From Taklimakanibacter deserti (GTDB taxonomy: Bacteria > Pseudomonadota > Alphaproteobacteria > Rhizobiales > Aestuariivirgaceae): a DNA stretch of 64,000 nt. Position 1 is the stretch's first letter; each line of letters starts with the position of its first letter. The notes beneath the pieces were generated by a model that saw only the letters and a program-made list of their open reading frames with translations, was not told the DNA's origin and did no database searches. A program made the translations under genes and the position numbers. The DNA lies in contig QORU01000010.1 of assembly GCA_003574785.1 (NCBI GenBank), positions 255,248 through 319,247 of the forward strand, read 5' to 3'. Positions 8,394-16,920 of this stretch are shown here, one piece after another.

Positions 8394-8596
8394 CCGCGCG
8401 CCTGCCGGCGGAATTCCCCGACCGGCAGGCCGCCCACGCCCCAGTCTTCGAGCGCAATCTCGTCGATCACCACGAAGGTCGTCGCCGGGCTCTTGTCGAG
8501 AATGTCGACCAGGAGATCGGTGACGCCCTTGATGAGCCGGGCTTTCTGCGCCGCCGTTGCGCCCTCGCGCGTGATCTTGATGTTCACATAAGGCAT
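8390..8596 (-). CDS. 4-oxalocrotonate tautomerase family protein
   Basis: A 68-residue tautomerase. After removal of Met the catalytic Pro1 is exposed (MPYVNIKITREG), as required by this superfamily, and the length is normal for 4-OT subunits. The frame is open far upstream, but ATG 8596 is the one that places Pro at position 2. Its start abuts the stop of the SnoaL-like gene, so it is the last gene of a three-gene operon with the GST. These enzymes act in aromatic or dicarbonyl catabolism; the actual substrate is unknown. Confidence 0.88.
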   Translation of the reverse strand: MPYVNIKITREGATAAQKARLIKGVTDLLVDILDKSPATTFVVIDEIALEDWGVGGLPVGEFRRQARG

Positions 8597-8997
8597 CAGG
8601 CCTCCTCCTTGATGTCGAAATGAAAGACCTTGGCGATGATGCGCCACTCGCCATCGAGGCAGACCAGGGTGAGAAAGTCGGTGAAGTGTTTGACGCCGAT
8701 CGAGCATTCGGCGCGCACGAAGGCCGTCACCGGGCCCGCGAACTCGATCGACAGGATGCGATCGGTCCGGAGCTCGCCGCGGCTTGCCGGCGACGGCCTT
8801 TGATCGACGATCGGGAAGTACTCGTCCATCGCAAGCCTTGTCAGCGTGCCTTCGGTGGCGCAGGCGTAAATGGCCTGAGGGTGGAATATCCGCTTGAGAT
8901 GGCTTGTGTCGCTGTGATGCAGGCCCTCGAAATAATCCGAGAGTGCGGCAACAATATCGCCATAACGCGGGTCGAGATTCTGGGGACGGTCGAGCAT
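8596..8997 (-). CDS. NTF2/SnoaL-like family protein
   Basis: A 133-residue protein with the cone-shaped NTF2-like fold: helix YGDIVAALSDYFEGLHH, then F(H)P-type wording HLKRIFHPQAIY, and paired strands ending EWRIIAKVFHFD. This resembles the lumazine-binding/SnoaL-like proteins often annotated as nuclear transport factor 2 family. ATG 8997 overlaps the GST stop (TGATG), and the stop abuts the tautomerase start. Members can be isomerases, hydratases or ligand carriers, so the family gives no reaction; the neighbours suggest xenobiotic or aromatic breakdown. Confidence 0.8.
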   Translation of the reverse strand: MLDRPQNLDPRYGDIVAALSDYFEGLHHSDTSHLKRIFHPQAIYACATEGTLTRLAMDEYFPIVDQRPSPASRGELRTDRILSIEFAGPVTAFVRAECSIGVKHFTDFLTLVCLDGEWRIIAKVFHFDIKEEA

Positions 8998-9605
8998 CAC
9001 GCGCCTCCTTCCGCCTTGAGCGCCGCCTGCACCGCCTCGCGCATGCCGATGCGCTCGACGAAGGCGCCAAGATTGGGCCATTTGGCGAAGCCGATCCCCG
9101 TGGGCTTGGCCCAGCCGGCGATCACGAAGAGATAAGGGTCGGCAATCGTATAGGTCTCGCCCAGAAGATAGCGGCGGCCGTCGGACAGCAGTTTTTCGAA
9201 ATGATCGAAGAGGCGCCCGACATTTTTTGACGCATTGCGCTTGGCGTCCTCGGGTGCTGCCGCGGTGAAGAGCGGGCCGAAAGCCTTGTGCAATTCGGAG
9301 CTGAGGAAATTGAGATGCTCGTGCAGCCGCGCCCGCGGCAAGCTGCCGGTCGGCGGTGTGAGCCGCGTTTCGGGCTTCTGGTCGGCGAGATACTGGATGA
9401 TCGCCGCACCCTCGGTGAGGATTTCGCCGTCATCGAGCTCGAGCGCCGGGACATAGCCTTTGGCATTCACGCGAAGATAATCGGCACCGGTCGCGGTTTT
9501 CTTGGTCGCCATGTCGACCCGTTCGAGAGCGAAGGGAAGGCCGAGCTCGCGCAGCACGATGTGGGGCGAGAGCGAGCAGGCGCCGGGAGAATAATAGAGC
9601 TTCAT
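8997..9605 (-). CDS. Glutathione S-transferase (GstA/beta-class-like)
   Basis: A 202-residue GST. It opens MKLYYSPGACSLSPHIVL, the N-terminal motif of bacterial beta-class GSTs with the active-site Cys10, followed by GYVPALELDDGEILTEGAAI (glutathione-binding cis-Pro and Glu-Gly) and a C-terminal all-helical domain with TIADPYLFV. ATG 9605 is preferred over an upstream start at 9707. It is the first gene of the operon with the SnoaL-like and tautomerase genes, and is divergent from the HxlR regulator across 125 bases, which probably controls it. Confidence 0.93.
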   Translation of the reverse strand: MKLYYSPGACSLSPHIVLRELGLPFALERVDMATKKTATGADYLRVNAKGYVPALELDDGEILTEGAAIIQYLADQKPETRLTPPTGSLPRARLHEHLNFLSSELHKAFGPLFTAAAPEDAKRNASKNVGRLFDHFEKLLSDGRRYLLGETYTIADPYLFVIAGWAKPTGIGFAKWPNLGAFVERIGMREAVQAALKAEGGA

Positions 9606-9730
9606 GATCGGGTCCTCGTGTTGAACATTGACTGCCACGAGATAGGCGACGATGGTTACCTTTTGAAACCCCCTAACTTGATGTAACCGCCATTTTGAGG
9701 TATCCATCCGGAAACCGGAAAATTTTCGTG

Positions 9731-10081
9731 ATGACGCTCAAGCGACGAAAAAGCAAAGTCCCGCCGCCGATGCCGGCCTGCCCCTTGACCGAGTGCATGG
9801 CGCTCCTGGGCGGCGCCTGGACGCCCAATGTCATCTGGTATCTGAGCGGCGAAGCCCGGCGCTTCAGCGAATTGCGCAGCGATATCCCTTTGATTTCGGC
9901 CAAGGTGCTGAGCGGTCGGTTGCATGAATTGGAGGACAAGGGCGTCGTCATCCGCAAGGTCATGCCGACCTCGCCGCCCTCGGTCGAATATTCCCTGACG
10001 GCGCTCGGGCGCGAGCTCGTCCCGGCCATCCAGGCGATCGTCGATGTCGGCCACCGGCTGAAGCGGCGCAAGGCCGCCTGA
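9731..10081 (+). CDS. HxlR family winged-helix transcriptional regulator
   Basis: A 116-residue HxlR-type regulator: CPLTECMALLGGAWTPNVIW at the N-terminus, the recognition region RFSELRSDIPLISAKVLSGR and the wing ending VEYSLTALGREL. HxlR proteins bind inverted repeats and often sense electrophiles through the N-terminal Cys seen here. A TTG start at 9695 would add 12 residues; ATG 9731 is preferred. It is divergent from the GST operon, so control of that operon is the natural inference. It converges on mutL with only 4 bases between stops. Confidence 0.9.
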   Translation: MTLKRRKSKVPPPMPACPLTECMALLGGAWTPNVIWYLSGEARRFSELRSDIPLISAKVLSGRLHELEDKGVVIRKVMPTSPPSVEYSLTALGRELVPAIQAIVDVGHRLKRRKAA

Positions 10082-10085
10082 CTGC

Positions 10086-11858
10086 TCAGCTCCTGCCGAA
10101 CAGCCTTTCGATATCGCTGAGCTTCAATTCGATATAGGTCGGGCGGCCATGGTTGCACTGGCCGGAATTGGGCGTGCGCTCCATCTGGCGCAGGAGCGCG
10201 TTCATCTCCTCGGGGCGCAATTGCCGCCCGGCCCTCACCGAATGATGACAGGCCATGGTGGCAAGGAGATGATTGGCGCGCTCCTCGACGGTCGAGCTCG
10301 AGTCCTCGCCCAGATCATCGGCGACATCGCGCACCAGCCTCGCGATATTGCCGCCGGCAAGAGCGGCCGGCACTTCGCGCACCACGATCGAGCCATCGCC
10401 GAAGGGCTCGATGACGAGGCCAAGCTCGGCGAGCAATCCTGCAGCATTGGTGAGCCGCTCGATCGAAACGGCGTCGAGATCGATCACGTCGGGAATGAGC
10501 AAGGGCTGGGTGGCGATGCGGTGCCCTGAGCGCTCGGCCTTCAATCTCTCATAGACGAGGCGCTCATGGGCGGCATGCTGGTCGACCAGGATGATGCCGT
10601 CCTCGGTCTGCGCCACGATATAGTTACCGTGCAGTTGCGCCCGCGCCGCGCCCAGAGGATGCGGGTCATCGCTGAGCACCGGCAGGTCGGCCACGGAAGC
10701 CGAAGCGACATTGTCCATGGCGAAATGCGCCTGCTCCTCGGCAAGCCCGCCTTGCGGGGCAAAGCCCGCGAACGAGGTCTCGAGGACGCGGGACAGAGGG
10801 CGCGGCATCACCGGGCGAAGCGCACTCACCGTCGCGGAAGCAAGGCCGCTCGCCGTCCTGCGGCTCTTGCTGCCCAGGGCGTCGCGAATGGCGGAGACGA
10901 TGGCGCCCCGCACCAGGCCCGAATCGCGGAAGCGCACTTCCGCCTTGGCCGGATGCACATTCACATCGACGAAGGCATTGGGGCAGTTGATGAACAGGCA
11001 CACGGCGGGAAAACGCCCGCGCATCAGGAGATCGGCATAGGCGCCGCGAATGGCGCCGGCGAGCAGCTTGTCGCGCACCGGACGGCCATTGACGAAGAAG
11101 AACTGCAGGCCCGCTTGCGCACGGTGATAAGTGGGCAGGCTCGCGAGACCCCAGAGCTTGAACGCGTCGCGGCCGCCGTCGAAATCGACCATATTGGCGA
11201 AGACCTCATCGCCCATCACGCGCGCGATGCGCCGCCTTCTGCCCTGATCGCCTTCGGCCTCGGCCGGAAGGTCGATGAGGACGCGCTCCTCCGAGGCGAA
11301 GCTGAAGCCGACAGTGGGGGCGGCCAGCGCCAAACGGCGCACCACATCGGCCGCCTCGACCGTCTCGGCGCGCGGCGAGCGTAAAAATTTGAGCCGCGCC
11401 GGCACGGCGAAGAAGAGATCGCGAACCTCGACGATCGTGCCGTCGATGCGCGAGGCGGGCTGAGCCGCGCTCTTGCGGCCGCCCGCCACCTCGATCCGCC
11501 AGGTGTCGCTCGCCTCTTTGGCGCGCGAGACGAGGGAGAGGCGGCTCACTGCGCCGATCGAGGGCAAGGCCTCACCGCGGAAGCCCAAGGTCCTGATATC
11601 GATGAGATCGTCATCGAGAAGCTTCGAGGTCGCATGGCGCTCGACCGCGAGATCGAGCTCGCCCCTTTCCATGCCCTCGCCGTCATCGCTGACGCGGATG
11701 AGGCTGCGCCCGCCATCGCGGAAGGCGACGTCGATCTGGCGGGCGCCGGCGTCGATCGAATTCTCGGCCAGCTCCTTGACGACGCTCGCCGGGCGCTCGA
11801 TCACCTCGCCCGCGGCGATGCGGTTGGCGATGCCCTCGGGAAGTCTGCGAATCCTCAT
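10086..11858 (-). CDS. mutL: DNA mismatch repair protein MutL
   Basis: MutL couples MutS mismatch recognition to strand nicking or helicase loading. The 590-residue protein starts MRIRRLPEGIANRIAAGEV, with the GHKL ATPase motifs ELAENSIDAGA, DDGEGM and TLGFRGEALPSI. The C-terminal domain carries VDQHAAHERLVYE, the DQHA-X2-E-X4-E endonuclease motif, plus ACHHSV and CNHGRPTYIEL. It is therefore expected to be a nicking-type MutL, as in most bacteria without MutH. ATG 11858 is the conserved start; an upstream GTG-like extension of 14 residues is not family sequence. LysR lies 10 bases upstream on the same strand. Confidence 0.97.
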   Translation of the reverse strand: MRIRRLPEGIANRIAAGEVIERPASVVKELAENSIDAGARQIDVAFRDGGRSLIRVSDDGEGMERGELDLAVERHATSKLLDDDLIDIRTLGFRGEALPSIGAVSRLSLVSRAKEASDTWRIEVAGGRKSAAQPASRIDGTIVEVRDLFFAVPARLKFLRSPRAETVEAADVVRRLALAAPTVGFSFASEERVLIDLPAEAEGDQGRRRRIARVMGDEVFANMVDFDGGRDAFKLWGLASLPTYHRAQAGLQFFFVNGRPVRDKLLAGAIRGAYADLLMRGRFPAVCLFINCPNAFVDVNVHPAKAEVRFRDSGLVRGAIVSAIRDALGSKSRRTASGLASATVSALRPVMPRPLSRVLETSFAGFAPQGGLAEEQAHFAMDNVASASVADLPVLSDDPHPLGAARAQLHGNYIVAQTEDGIILVDQHAAHERLVYERLKAERSGHRIATQPLLIPDVIDLDAVSIERLTNAAGLLAELGLVIEPFGDGSIVVREVPAALAGGNIARLVRDVADDLGEDSSSTVEERANHLLATMACHHSVRAGRQLRPEEMNALLRQMERTPNSGQCNHGRPTYIELKLSDIERLFGRS

Positions 11859-11868
11859 GGCCCCGAGT

Positions 11869-12765
11869 TTATCGGGCGAGATGCCACTGCGCCATCTCAT
11901 CGATCAATTCGATGAAGGCGCGGACCTTACCCGAGAGGAGGCGGGCGGAAGGATAGACCGCGTGAATGGGCATGGGCTCCGGCACGAAGGGGTTCAGCAC
12001 CTCGATGAGGCGTCCCTCCCTGATGGCTTCCCGCACCTGGTAATAGAGGACGCGGGCAATGCCGACGCCGTCCAAGGCGAGGGCGATCGCGGTGTCGCCG
12101 CTATTGGTGACGAAGCGGGGCGCCAGGCGAACCTTCAGATCGCTCCCCTCTTCGTCGAAATGCCAGTCGAAGCTGGGGGTCACCGGGGTGAAGGCGATCG
12201 TGTCGTGCCGCGCCAGATCGCCCGGATGCTCAGGAACGCCCGCTCTCGCCAGATAGGAAGGTGACGCGACCAAGGCGCGCCGCGTCTCGCCGAAGCGGCG
12301 GGCGATCAGCTGCGAGTCAGGCAGATGGCCGATCCTGATCGCCAGGTCATGGCCCTCCTCGACCAGGTTGACGAAGCGGTCCGACAGGCTGAGCTCGACC
12401 GAGACCTGGGGGTGGCGATCGGCGAAGCGGGCGAGCAAGGGCGCGACATGCAGGCGCCCGAAGATCAGGGGCGCCGTCACGGAGAGCCGGCCCGAAGGCT
12501 CGCTCCGGTCGCGCTGGGCCACACGTTCCGCCTCGTCGAGATCGGCCAAGATGCGACGCGCCCGCTCGAGATAGCGCGCCCCCGCATCGGTCAGGCTGAT
12601 CTGGCGGGTGGTGCGATGAAACAGCCTTGTGCCCAGGCGGCCCTCGAGGGCGGCAATCTGGCGCGACACGACCGAGGGCGAAAAGCCGAGGCGGCGGGCG
12701 GCGGCGGTCAGGCTCTCGGTCTCGCAGACGGCGACGAAGGCCGTCATGGCATCAAATCGGTCCAT
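11869..12765 (-). CDS. LysR family transcriptional regulator
   Basis: A 298-residue LysR regulator: N-terminal winged helix (MTAFVAVCETESLTAAARRL, then FSPSVVSRQIAALEGRLG) and a periplasmic-binding-like effector domain. It is of the common LTTR group with a GRLSVTAP link and LARHDTIAF wording. It is divergent from the PNPOx-like flavoprotein gene, with 79 bases between the two starts, and probably regulates it. The next gene downstream, mutL, starts 10 bases after its stop, so some mutL transcription may read through from here. Confidence 0.92.
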   Translation of the reverse strand: MDRFDAMTAFVAVCETESLTAAARRLGFSPSVVSRQIAALEGRLGTRLFHRTTRQISLTDAGARYLERARRILADLDEAERVAQRDRSEPSGRLSVTAPLIFGRLHVAPLLARFADRHPQVSVELSLSDRFVNLVEEGHDLAIRIGHLPDSQLIARRFGETRRALVASPSYLARAGVPEHPGDLARHDTIAFTPVTPSFDWHFDEEGSDLKVRLAPRFVTNSGDTAIALALDGVGIARVLYYQVREAIREGRLIEVLNPFVPEPMPIHAVYPSARLLSGKVRAFIELIDEMAQWHLAR

Positions 12766-12844
12766 GGATTATTGCAATAACGACAATAATCTTTTGTCAA
12801 GAGGAGCGATTTTCTCTGTTTTGGGAAGAATTACATTACCGGCC

Positions 12845-13471
12845 ATGAGCACCCCCTCCAGCGATATCGCCTTCACCCCGCGCATCAAGGCCATCCAGGC
12901 CAAGCGCGGCTCGCGCGCCAACTATGCCCGCATGGAGGAGCGCGGCGGCTTCCGCACCGAGCTGACCGACGACCTGGCCCAGTTCCTCAGCGGGGTCGAC
13001 ACCGCCTTCCTCGCCACCGCCAATGCGGCAGGCCAGCCCTATGCCCAGCATCGGGGCGGTCCCAAGGGCTTCATCAAGATATTAGGCCCCCGGACGCTCG
13101 GCTTCGCCGATTACAAGGGCAACCGGCAATATATCACCACCGGCAATCTCGCCGAGAACGACCGCGCCTTCCTCTTCCTCATGGACTATGCGCATAGGAG
13201 GCGGGTCAAGATCTGGGGACGCGCCCGGGCCGTCGCCGATGACGACGCGCTTGTCGCGCGCCTGATGCCGGAAGCCTATGACGCAAGGCCGGAGCAGGCC
13301 ATCCTGTTCGAGGTCGAGGCCTGGGACATCAACTGCCCGCAACATATCCCGCAGAAGATCGATGCCTCTGATGTCGAGCAGGTGCTGCTGCAACTCAAGG
13401 CGCGCATCGCCAGGCTCGAAGCGGAGAACGCCGCCTTGCGGGGCACCTCGTCCCTGAATAAATCCGGGTAA
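12845..13471 (+). CDS. Pyridoxamine 5'-phosphate oxidase family flavoprotein
   Basis: A 208-residue PNPOx-like split-barrel protein. The core has the FMN-barrel wording DTAFLATANAAGQPYAQHRGGP, RTLGFADYKGNRQYITTGNL and HRRRVKIWGRARAV. The last 30 residues form a predicted coiled coil (VEQVLLQLKARIARLEAEN). True PdxH C-terminal residues are absent, so this is more likely an FMN or F420-type reductase than a vitamin B6 enzyme. The open frame extends upstream over the LysR gene; ATG 12845 gives the family start. Divergence from the LysR gene suggests control by it. Confidence 0.82.
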   Translation: MSTPSSDIAFTPRIKAIQAKRGSRANYARMEERGGFRTELTDDLAQFLSGVDTAFLATANAAGQPYAQHRGGPKGFIKILGPRTLGFADYKGNRQYITTGNLAENDRAFLFLMDYAHRRRVKIWGRARAVADDDALVARLMPEAYDARPEQAILFEVEAWDINCPQHIPQKIDASDVEQVLLQLKARIARLEAENAALRGTSSLNKSG

Positions 13472-13553
13472 GGGAACTTTTTGCCGGCGGCGCTCTTATG
13501 TCAGAGCGGGGTTTGCCAGCAGTTCACCTTTTACGGGCTTCGAGGAGGTCTGC

Positions 13554-14072
13554 ATGAAAAGTCGCGTGCTCTTTCTCCCGGTTGTTCTTCTCTTCAGCGC
13601 GCCGGTACTGGCGCAAAGTGGCGGCGATGAGAAATCCGTTCTCATCGGGCCATGGAGGATCGAGGCCAGCTTCACCAAGGAGCAGAAATTCGACCGCTGC
13701 ACGATGAGCCGCACGGTCGACAACGGTCTTGAATCGCGGTTTGCCCGCGACCAAGCCGGCACCTCGCTGACGCTGACATCGCCGCGCTGGAAGCTCGACA
13801 ACGGCAAGACCTACCCGGTCGAATTCGCGGCGGGCTCACTCGTCTGGAAAACCGACGTCACGGCGACCGCCGACACGGTGCGCGTGGCGTTGACCGACGA
13901 CCGCTTCAACAAGGCAATTCGGAATGCCAATCGGCTCGAGGTCAGAGGTGCGGGTGCTACTCTCAGGATTCCGCTCGACAAGAGCTCCGCCGCCCTGGCG
14001 CGGCTCGAGCGCTGCTACGAGACCAACCGCAACGCCAGCGAGACCAATCCCTTCGTCGCGCCGAAGCCCTGA
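13554..14072 (+). CDS. Exported protein with weak IalB-like pattern
   Basis: A 172-residue protein with a signal peptide (MKSRVLFLPVVLLFSAPVLA, cleavage near residue 20) and two cysteines placed to form a disulphide (DRCTMSR near residue 43 and LERCYE near 157). The pattern GPWRIEAS followed by CTMSR recalls the invasion-associated locus B (IalB) family common in Rhizobiales, but the match is by eye only. The ideal GAGGAGGT upstream of the ATG supports the start. It is monocistronic and converges on the M16 peptidase pair. The function is unknown; a periplasmic location is likely. Confidence 0.7.
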   Translation: MKSRVLFLPVVLLFSAPVLAQSGGDEKSVLIGPWRIEASFTKEQKFDRCTMSRTVDNGLESRFARDQAGTSLTLTSPRWKLDNGKTYPVEFAAGSLVWKTDVTATADTVRVALTDDRFNKAIRNANRLEVRGAGATLRIPLDKSSAALARLERCYETNRNASETNPFVAPKP

Positions 14073-14075
14073 TTG

Positions 14076-15416
14076 TTACTGCGCCGAGGACGTGGTGATG
14101 CCCTCCGGCTTGCCGACGATCGTGACGATGAGCTTGTCGGGATCGGAGATGCGCTTGGCCTGCGCCTTCGCCTGGTCGAGCGTCACCGCCTCGATGAGGC
14201 TGTTGCGGCGATTGACATAGTCGATGCCGAGATTGTCCTCCTGGATGGCGAGGAGCTGGTTGGCGATCTTGGCGTTGGAATCGAAGCGCAGCGCATAGGA
14301 GCCGGTGAGATAGGTCTTGGTCTCGGCGAGCTCCGTCGCGCTCGGCCCACCTTCAGCGAATTTCTTCATCGTCTCCTTGACCACGGCGAGCGCTTCGCCC
14401 GCCTTGTCGTTGCGCGTACCCAGTTGCCCGAAGACAAGCCCGGCATGGTCGAAGGGATAGAGGCCGATCGAGACGCCATAAGTGAGGCCGCGCTTCTCGC
14501 GCACCTCCTCGGTCAGGCGCGAGCCGAAGCCGCCGCCACCGAGTATGAAGCTTGCGACATAGGCCGGAATGAAATCCGGATCCGAGCGCAGCATGCCGTC
14601 ATGGCCGAAAGTGATGATGCTCTGCGGGATGTCGCGCTCGATGATCTGCGTCTCCGGCTTGTCGGCGACATGGATCATCGGCGCGGGCCGCGGCGGTTCG
14701 GTGTCCGGCAGGTCGCCGAAGGTCTCGTCCAGAAGCCGGACCAGCGTCGCCTCGTCGATATCGCCGACGACAGCCACCTTCAGTCCCTTGCGCGTGAAGA
14801 GTTGCTTGTGCATCGCCTTGAGGTCATCGCCGGTGATGGTCGCCAGCGACTTGACAGTGCCTTCCGCTTCGCGCGCATAAGGATGACCGTCAAAAGCCTT
14901 CACCATCCAGGCGCGGGACGAGATCTTCTCCGGATCCTCTGCATTGTCGCGGGCTCCGACCAGGAGCTGGTCGCGCACCCGGTCGAGCGGCTCCTTGTCG
15001 AAACGCGGCTTGGCCAGAGCGAGCTTCAGAAGCGCGAAAGATTCGTCGCGCTTGTCGGTCAGCGTCTGGAACGAGCCCTCGAAATGATCGAAATTCGCAT
15101 CGAACGACATCTTCATGTTGAGCTCGTCGCGCTTGGCCTGGAAGGCGGCCGAATCGAGATCGCCCGCCCCTTCGTCCATCATCGCGGTGATGAAATGCGC
15201 CGTACCCTCTTTGCCACTGGCATCGTTAGCGGCACCGCCTGAAAAGGCGAACTGCATGGCGATCAAGGGATTGGTGTGGTCCTCGACTAGCCAGGCGGTG
15301 ACGCCGGCCTTGCTCTTCACTTCCTTGATGTCGATGGCCCCTGCGGGCAGGACGCCGATGACGAGAAGGGCGAAGACCCCGAGGACAGGACGAAGCGGGC
15401 GCATCACGAGCCTCAT
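14076..15416 (-). CDS. M16 family peptidase homologue lacking the zinc motif
   Basis: A 446-residue exported protein of the M16 (pitrilysin) family, with a signal peptide at residues 1-26. Where active members have HxxEH, it has HFITAMMDEG, so the zinc-binding and catalytic residues are missing. The characteristic C-terminal Arg/Tyr-type wording (GSRLTEEVREKRGLTYGVS) is intact. M16B enzymes work as a pair in which one subunit is catalytic and the partner is inactive. This is therefore the likely non-catalytic partner of the gene at 15419, which ends 2 bases upstream. Periplasmic peptide turnover is inferred. Confidence 0.9.
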   Translation of the reverse strand: MRLVMRPLRPVLGVFALLVIGVLPAGAIDIKEVKSKAGVTAWLVEDHTNPLIAMQFAFSGGAANDASGKEGTAHFITAMMDEGAGDLDSAAFQAKRDELNMKMSFDANFDHFEGSFQTLTDKRDESFALLKLALAKPRFDKEPLDRVRDQLLVGARDNAEDPEKISSRAWMVKAFDGHPYAREAEGTVKSLATITGDDLKAMHKQLFTRKGLKVAVVGDIDEATLVRLLDETFGDLPDTEPPRPAPMIHVADKPETQIIERDIPQSIITFGHDGMLRSDPDFIPAYVASFILGGGGFGSRLTEEVREKRGLTYGVSIGLYPFDHAGLVFGQLGTRNDKAGEALAVVKETMKKFAEGGPSATELAETKTYLTGSYALRFDSNAKIANQLLAIQEDNLGIDYVNRRNSLIEAVTLDQAKAQAKRISDPDKLIVTIVGKPEGITTSSAQ

Positions 15417-15418
15417 GC

Positions 15419-16825
15419 TTATTGTTGCGAGGAATTGGAGATCGACGGCGGGCTCGGCTCACCGCCGCCGGCCGCCGATCCGGGCGCCGGCAGGAGGACG
15501 CCGGTGACCGAGCGCCGGATGTCGAGCACCTTTGCGGCAGCGGCCTTCACGTCCTCGAGCTTCACCGCGGCGATGCGATCCGGCCATTCGAGCACGTCGG
15601 CGACGGTCGTGCCGGTGGTCAGCGCCGTGCCGAAGGCGCGCGCCAGATTGCCCTGGTTGTCGCGGGCATAGACATTGCTGGCGAGGAGCGTCGCCTTGGT
15701 GCGCTTGAGCTCGTCCGCGGTGATGCCGTTCGCCTTGATGTCCGCGAGCACCGCGTCGATCTCGGTCTCCACCGGCTCGATCTTGCCGCCGGGAACGGGC
15801 GAGCCGTAGACGCCGAACGTTCCGGAATCGAGACCATCGCCCGTATACCAGGCGCCGGCATAAGAGGCGATGCGCTTCTCGACCACGAGCTTCTTGTAGA
15901 GGCGGCTGGTGGCGCCGCCGCCCAGCGCCTCGGCGAGCACGTCGAGCGCTTCCGCTTCGCCTTTCTCGGCCGTCGCGTAGGAGACGCTGAGATAGCTGCG
16001 CTGAACGATCGGCGACGCGGCACGCGCATCGGTCACCGTCACGCGGCGCGGCGCCACGGGATCCGGTTCCTTCGCCCGCTCGCGCGGCTTGACATCGAAC
16101 GTATTGGTGAGCCGGCCATAATGCTCTTCGGCGAGCTTCTTCACCTCATCCACCGTCACATCGCCCGCCACCACGAGAATGGCGTTGGCCGGCGTGTAAT
16201 GCGCCTTGTAGAAAGCGATGGCGTCCGCGCGCGTGAGGTTCGGCACTTCCGTCGACCAGCCGATCACCGGCTTGCGATAGGGATGGACGAGATAGAGGAT
16301 GGCATCGAGCTGCTCGCCCAGGATGCTCGAAGGATCATTGTCGGTGCGCTCGCGGCGCTCCTCTTCCACCACCTTGAGCTCGGGCAGGACATTCTCGTCC
16401 TTGAGCACGAGATTCTGCATGCGGTCGGCTTCGAGATCCATCACCAGGCCCAAGCGGTCCTTGGCGATGCGCTGGAAATAGGCGGTGTAGTCCTTAGACG
16501 TGAAGGCATTGTCGTCGCCGCCATTCTCGCGGATGAGGCGGTTGTAGGCGCCTGCCGGATATTTGGTGGTGCCCTTGAACATCAGATGCTCGAGGAAATG
16601 CGCGACACCGGTCTGGCCCTGGGGCTCATCGGCCGATCCGACCCGGTACCAGACCATATGGGTGACGACGGGCGCGCGGTGATCGGGAATGACCACGACC
16701 TGCATGCCGTTGTTGAGGGTGAAGGTTTCGGCGAGCGGCTGCGCTGCGGGAAGCGGGCGCACGAAGACGGCAAGCAGGAAGAGGCCGGCGAAGGCGGCTT
16801 TCAGCCCGCGGCGCTGGAAACTCAT
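15419..16825 (-). CDS. M16 family zinc peptidase (catalytic subunit)
   Basis: A 468-residue periplasmic peptidase with a signal peptide (FAGLFLLAVFVRPLPAAQ) and the inverted zinc motif HFLEH in VAHFLEHLMFKGT, with the distal Glu in the following helix (LVMDLEADRM). It retains the GGGATSRLYKKLV wording of M16B. ATG 16825 is chosen because it places the signal peptide at the N-terminus; an extension to 16891 adds 22 residues in front of it. The pair with the inactive homologue at 14076 resembles the bacterial PqqF/mitochondrial processing peptidase two-subunit arrangement. Co-transcription with the DUF3035 lipoprotein gene and lspA-ileS upstream is plausible. Confidence 0.93.
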   Translation of the reverse strand: MSFQRRGLKAAFAGLFLLAVFVRPLPAAQPLAETFTLNNGMQVVVIPDHRAPVVTHMVWYRVGSADEPQGQTGVAHFLEHLMFKGTTKYPAGAYNRLIRENGGDDNAFTSKDYTAYFQRIAKDRLGLVMDLEADRMQNLVLKDENVLPELKVVEEERRERTDNDPSSILGEQLDAILYLVHPYRKPVIGWSTEVPNLTRADAIAFYKAHYTPANAILVVAGDVTVDEVKKLAEEHYGRLTNTFDVKPRERAKEPDPVAPRRVTVTDARAASPIVQRSYLSVSYATAEKGEAEALDVLAEALGGGATSRLYKKLVVEKRIASYAGAWYTGDGLDSGTFGVYGSPVPGGKIEPVETEIDAVLADIKANGITADELKRTKATLLASNVYARDNQGNLARAFGTALTTGTTVADVLEWPDRIAAVKLEDVKAAAAKVLDIRRSVTGVLLPAPGSAAGGGEPSPPSISNSSQQ

Positions 16826-16920
16826 GAAGGGTACCTTTGCGATTATGCGTGGCAGTGAGTTAAGCAACATTCTGCCGGAAAATCGTGACACAATTTTCCG
16901 TGATCCGTCCGCAGGGAGCG

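Noticed and set aside
8597..9070. Upstream extension of the tautomerase frame
   Set aside because: It overlaps the SnoaL-like gene in another frame and would bury the catalytic Pro1.
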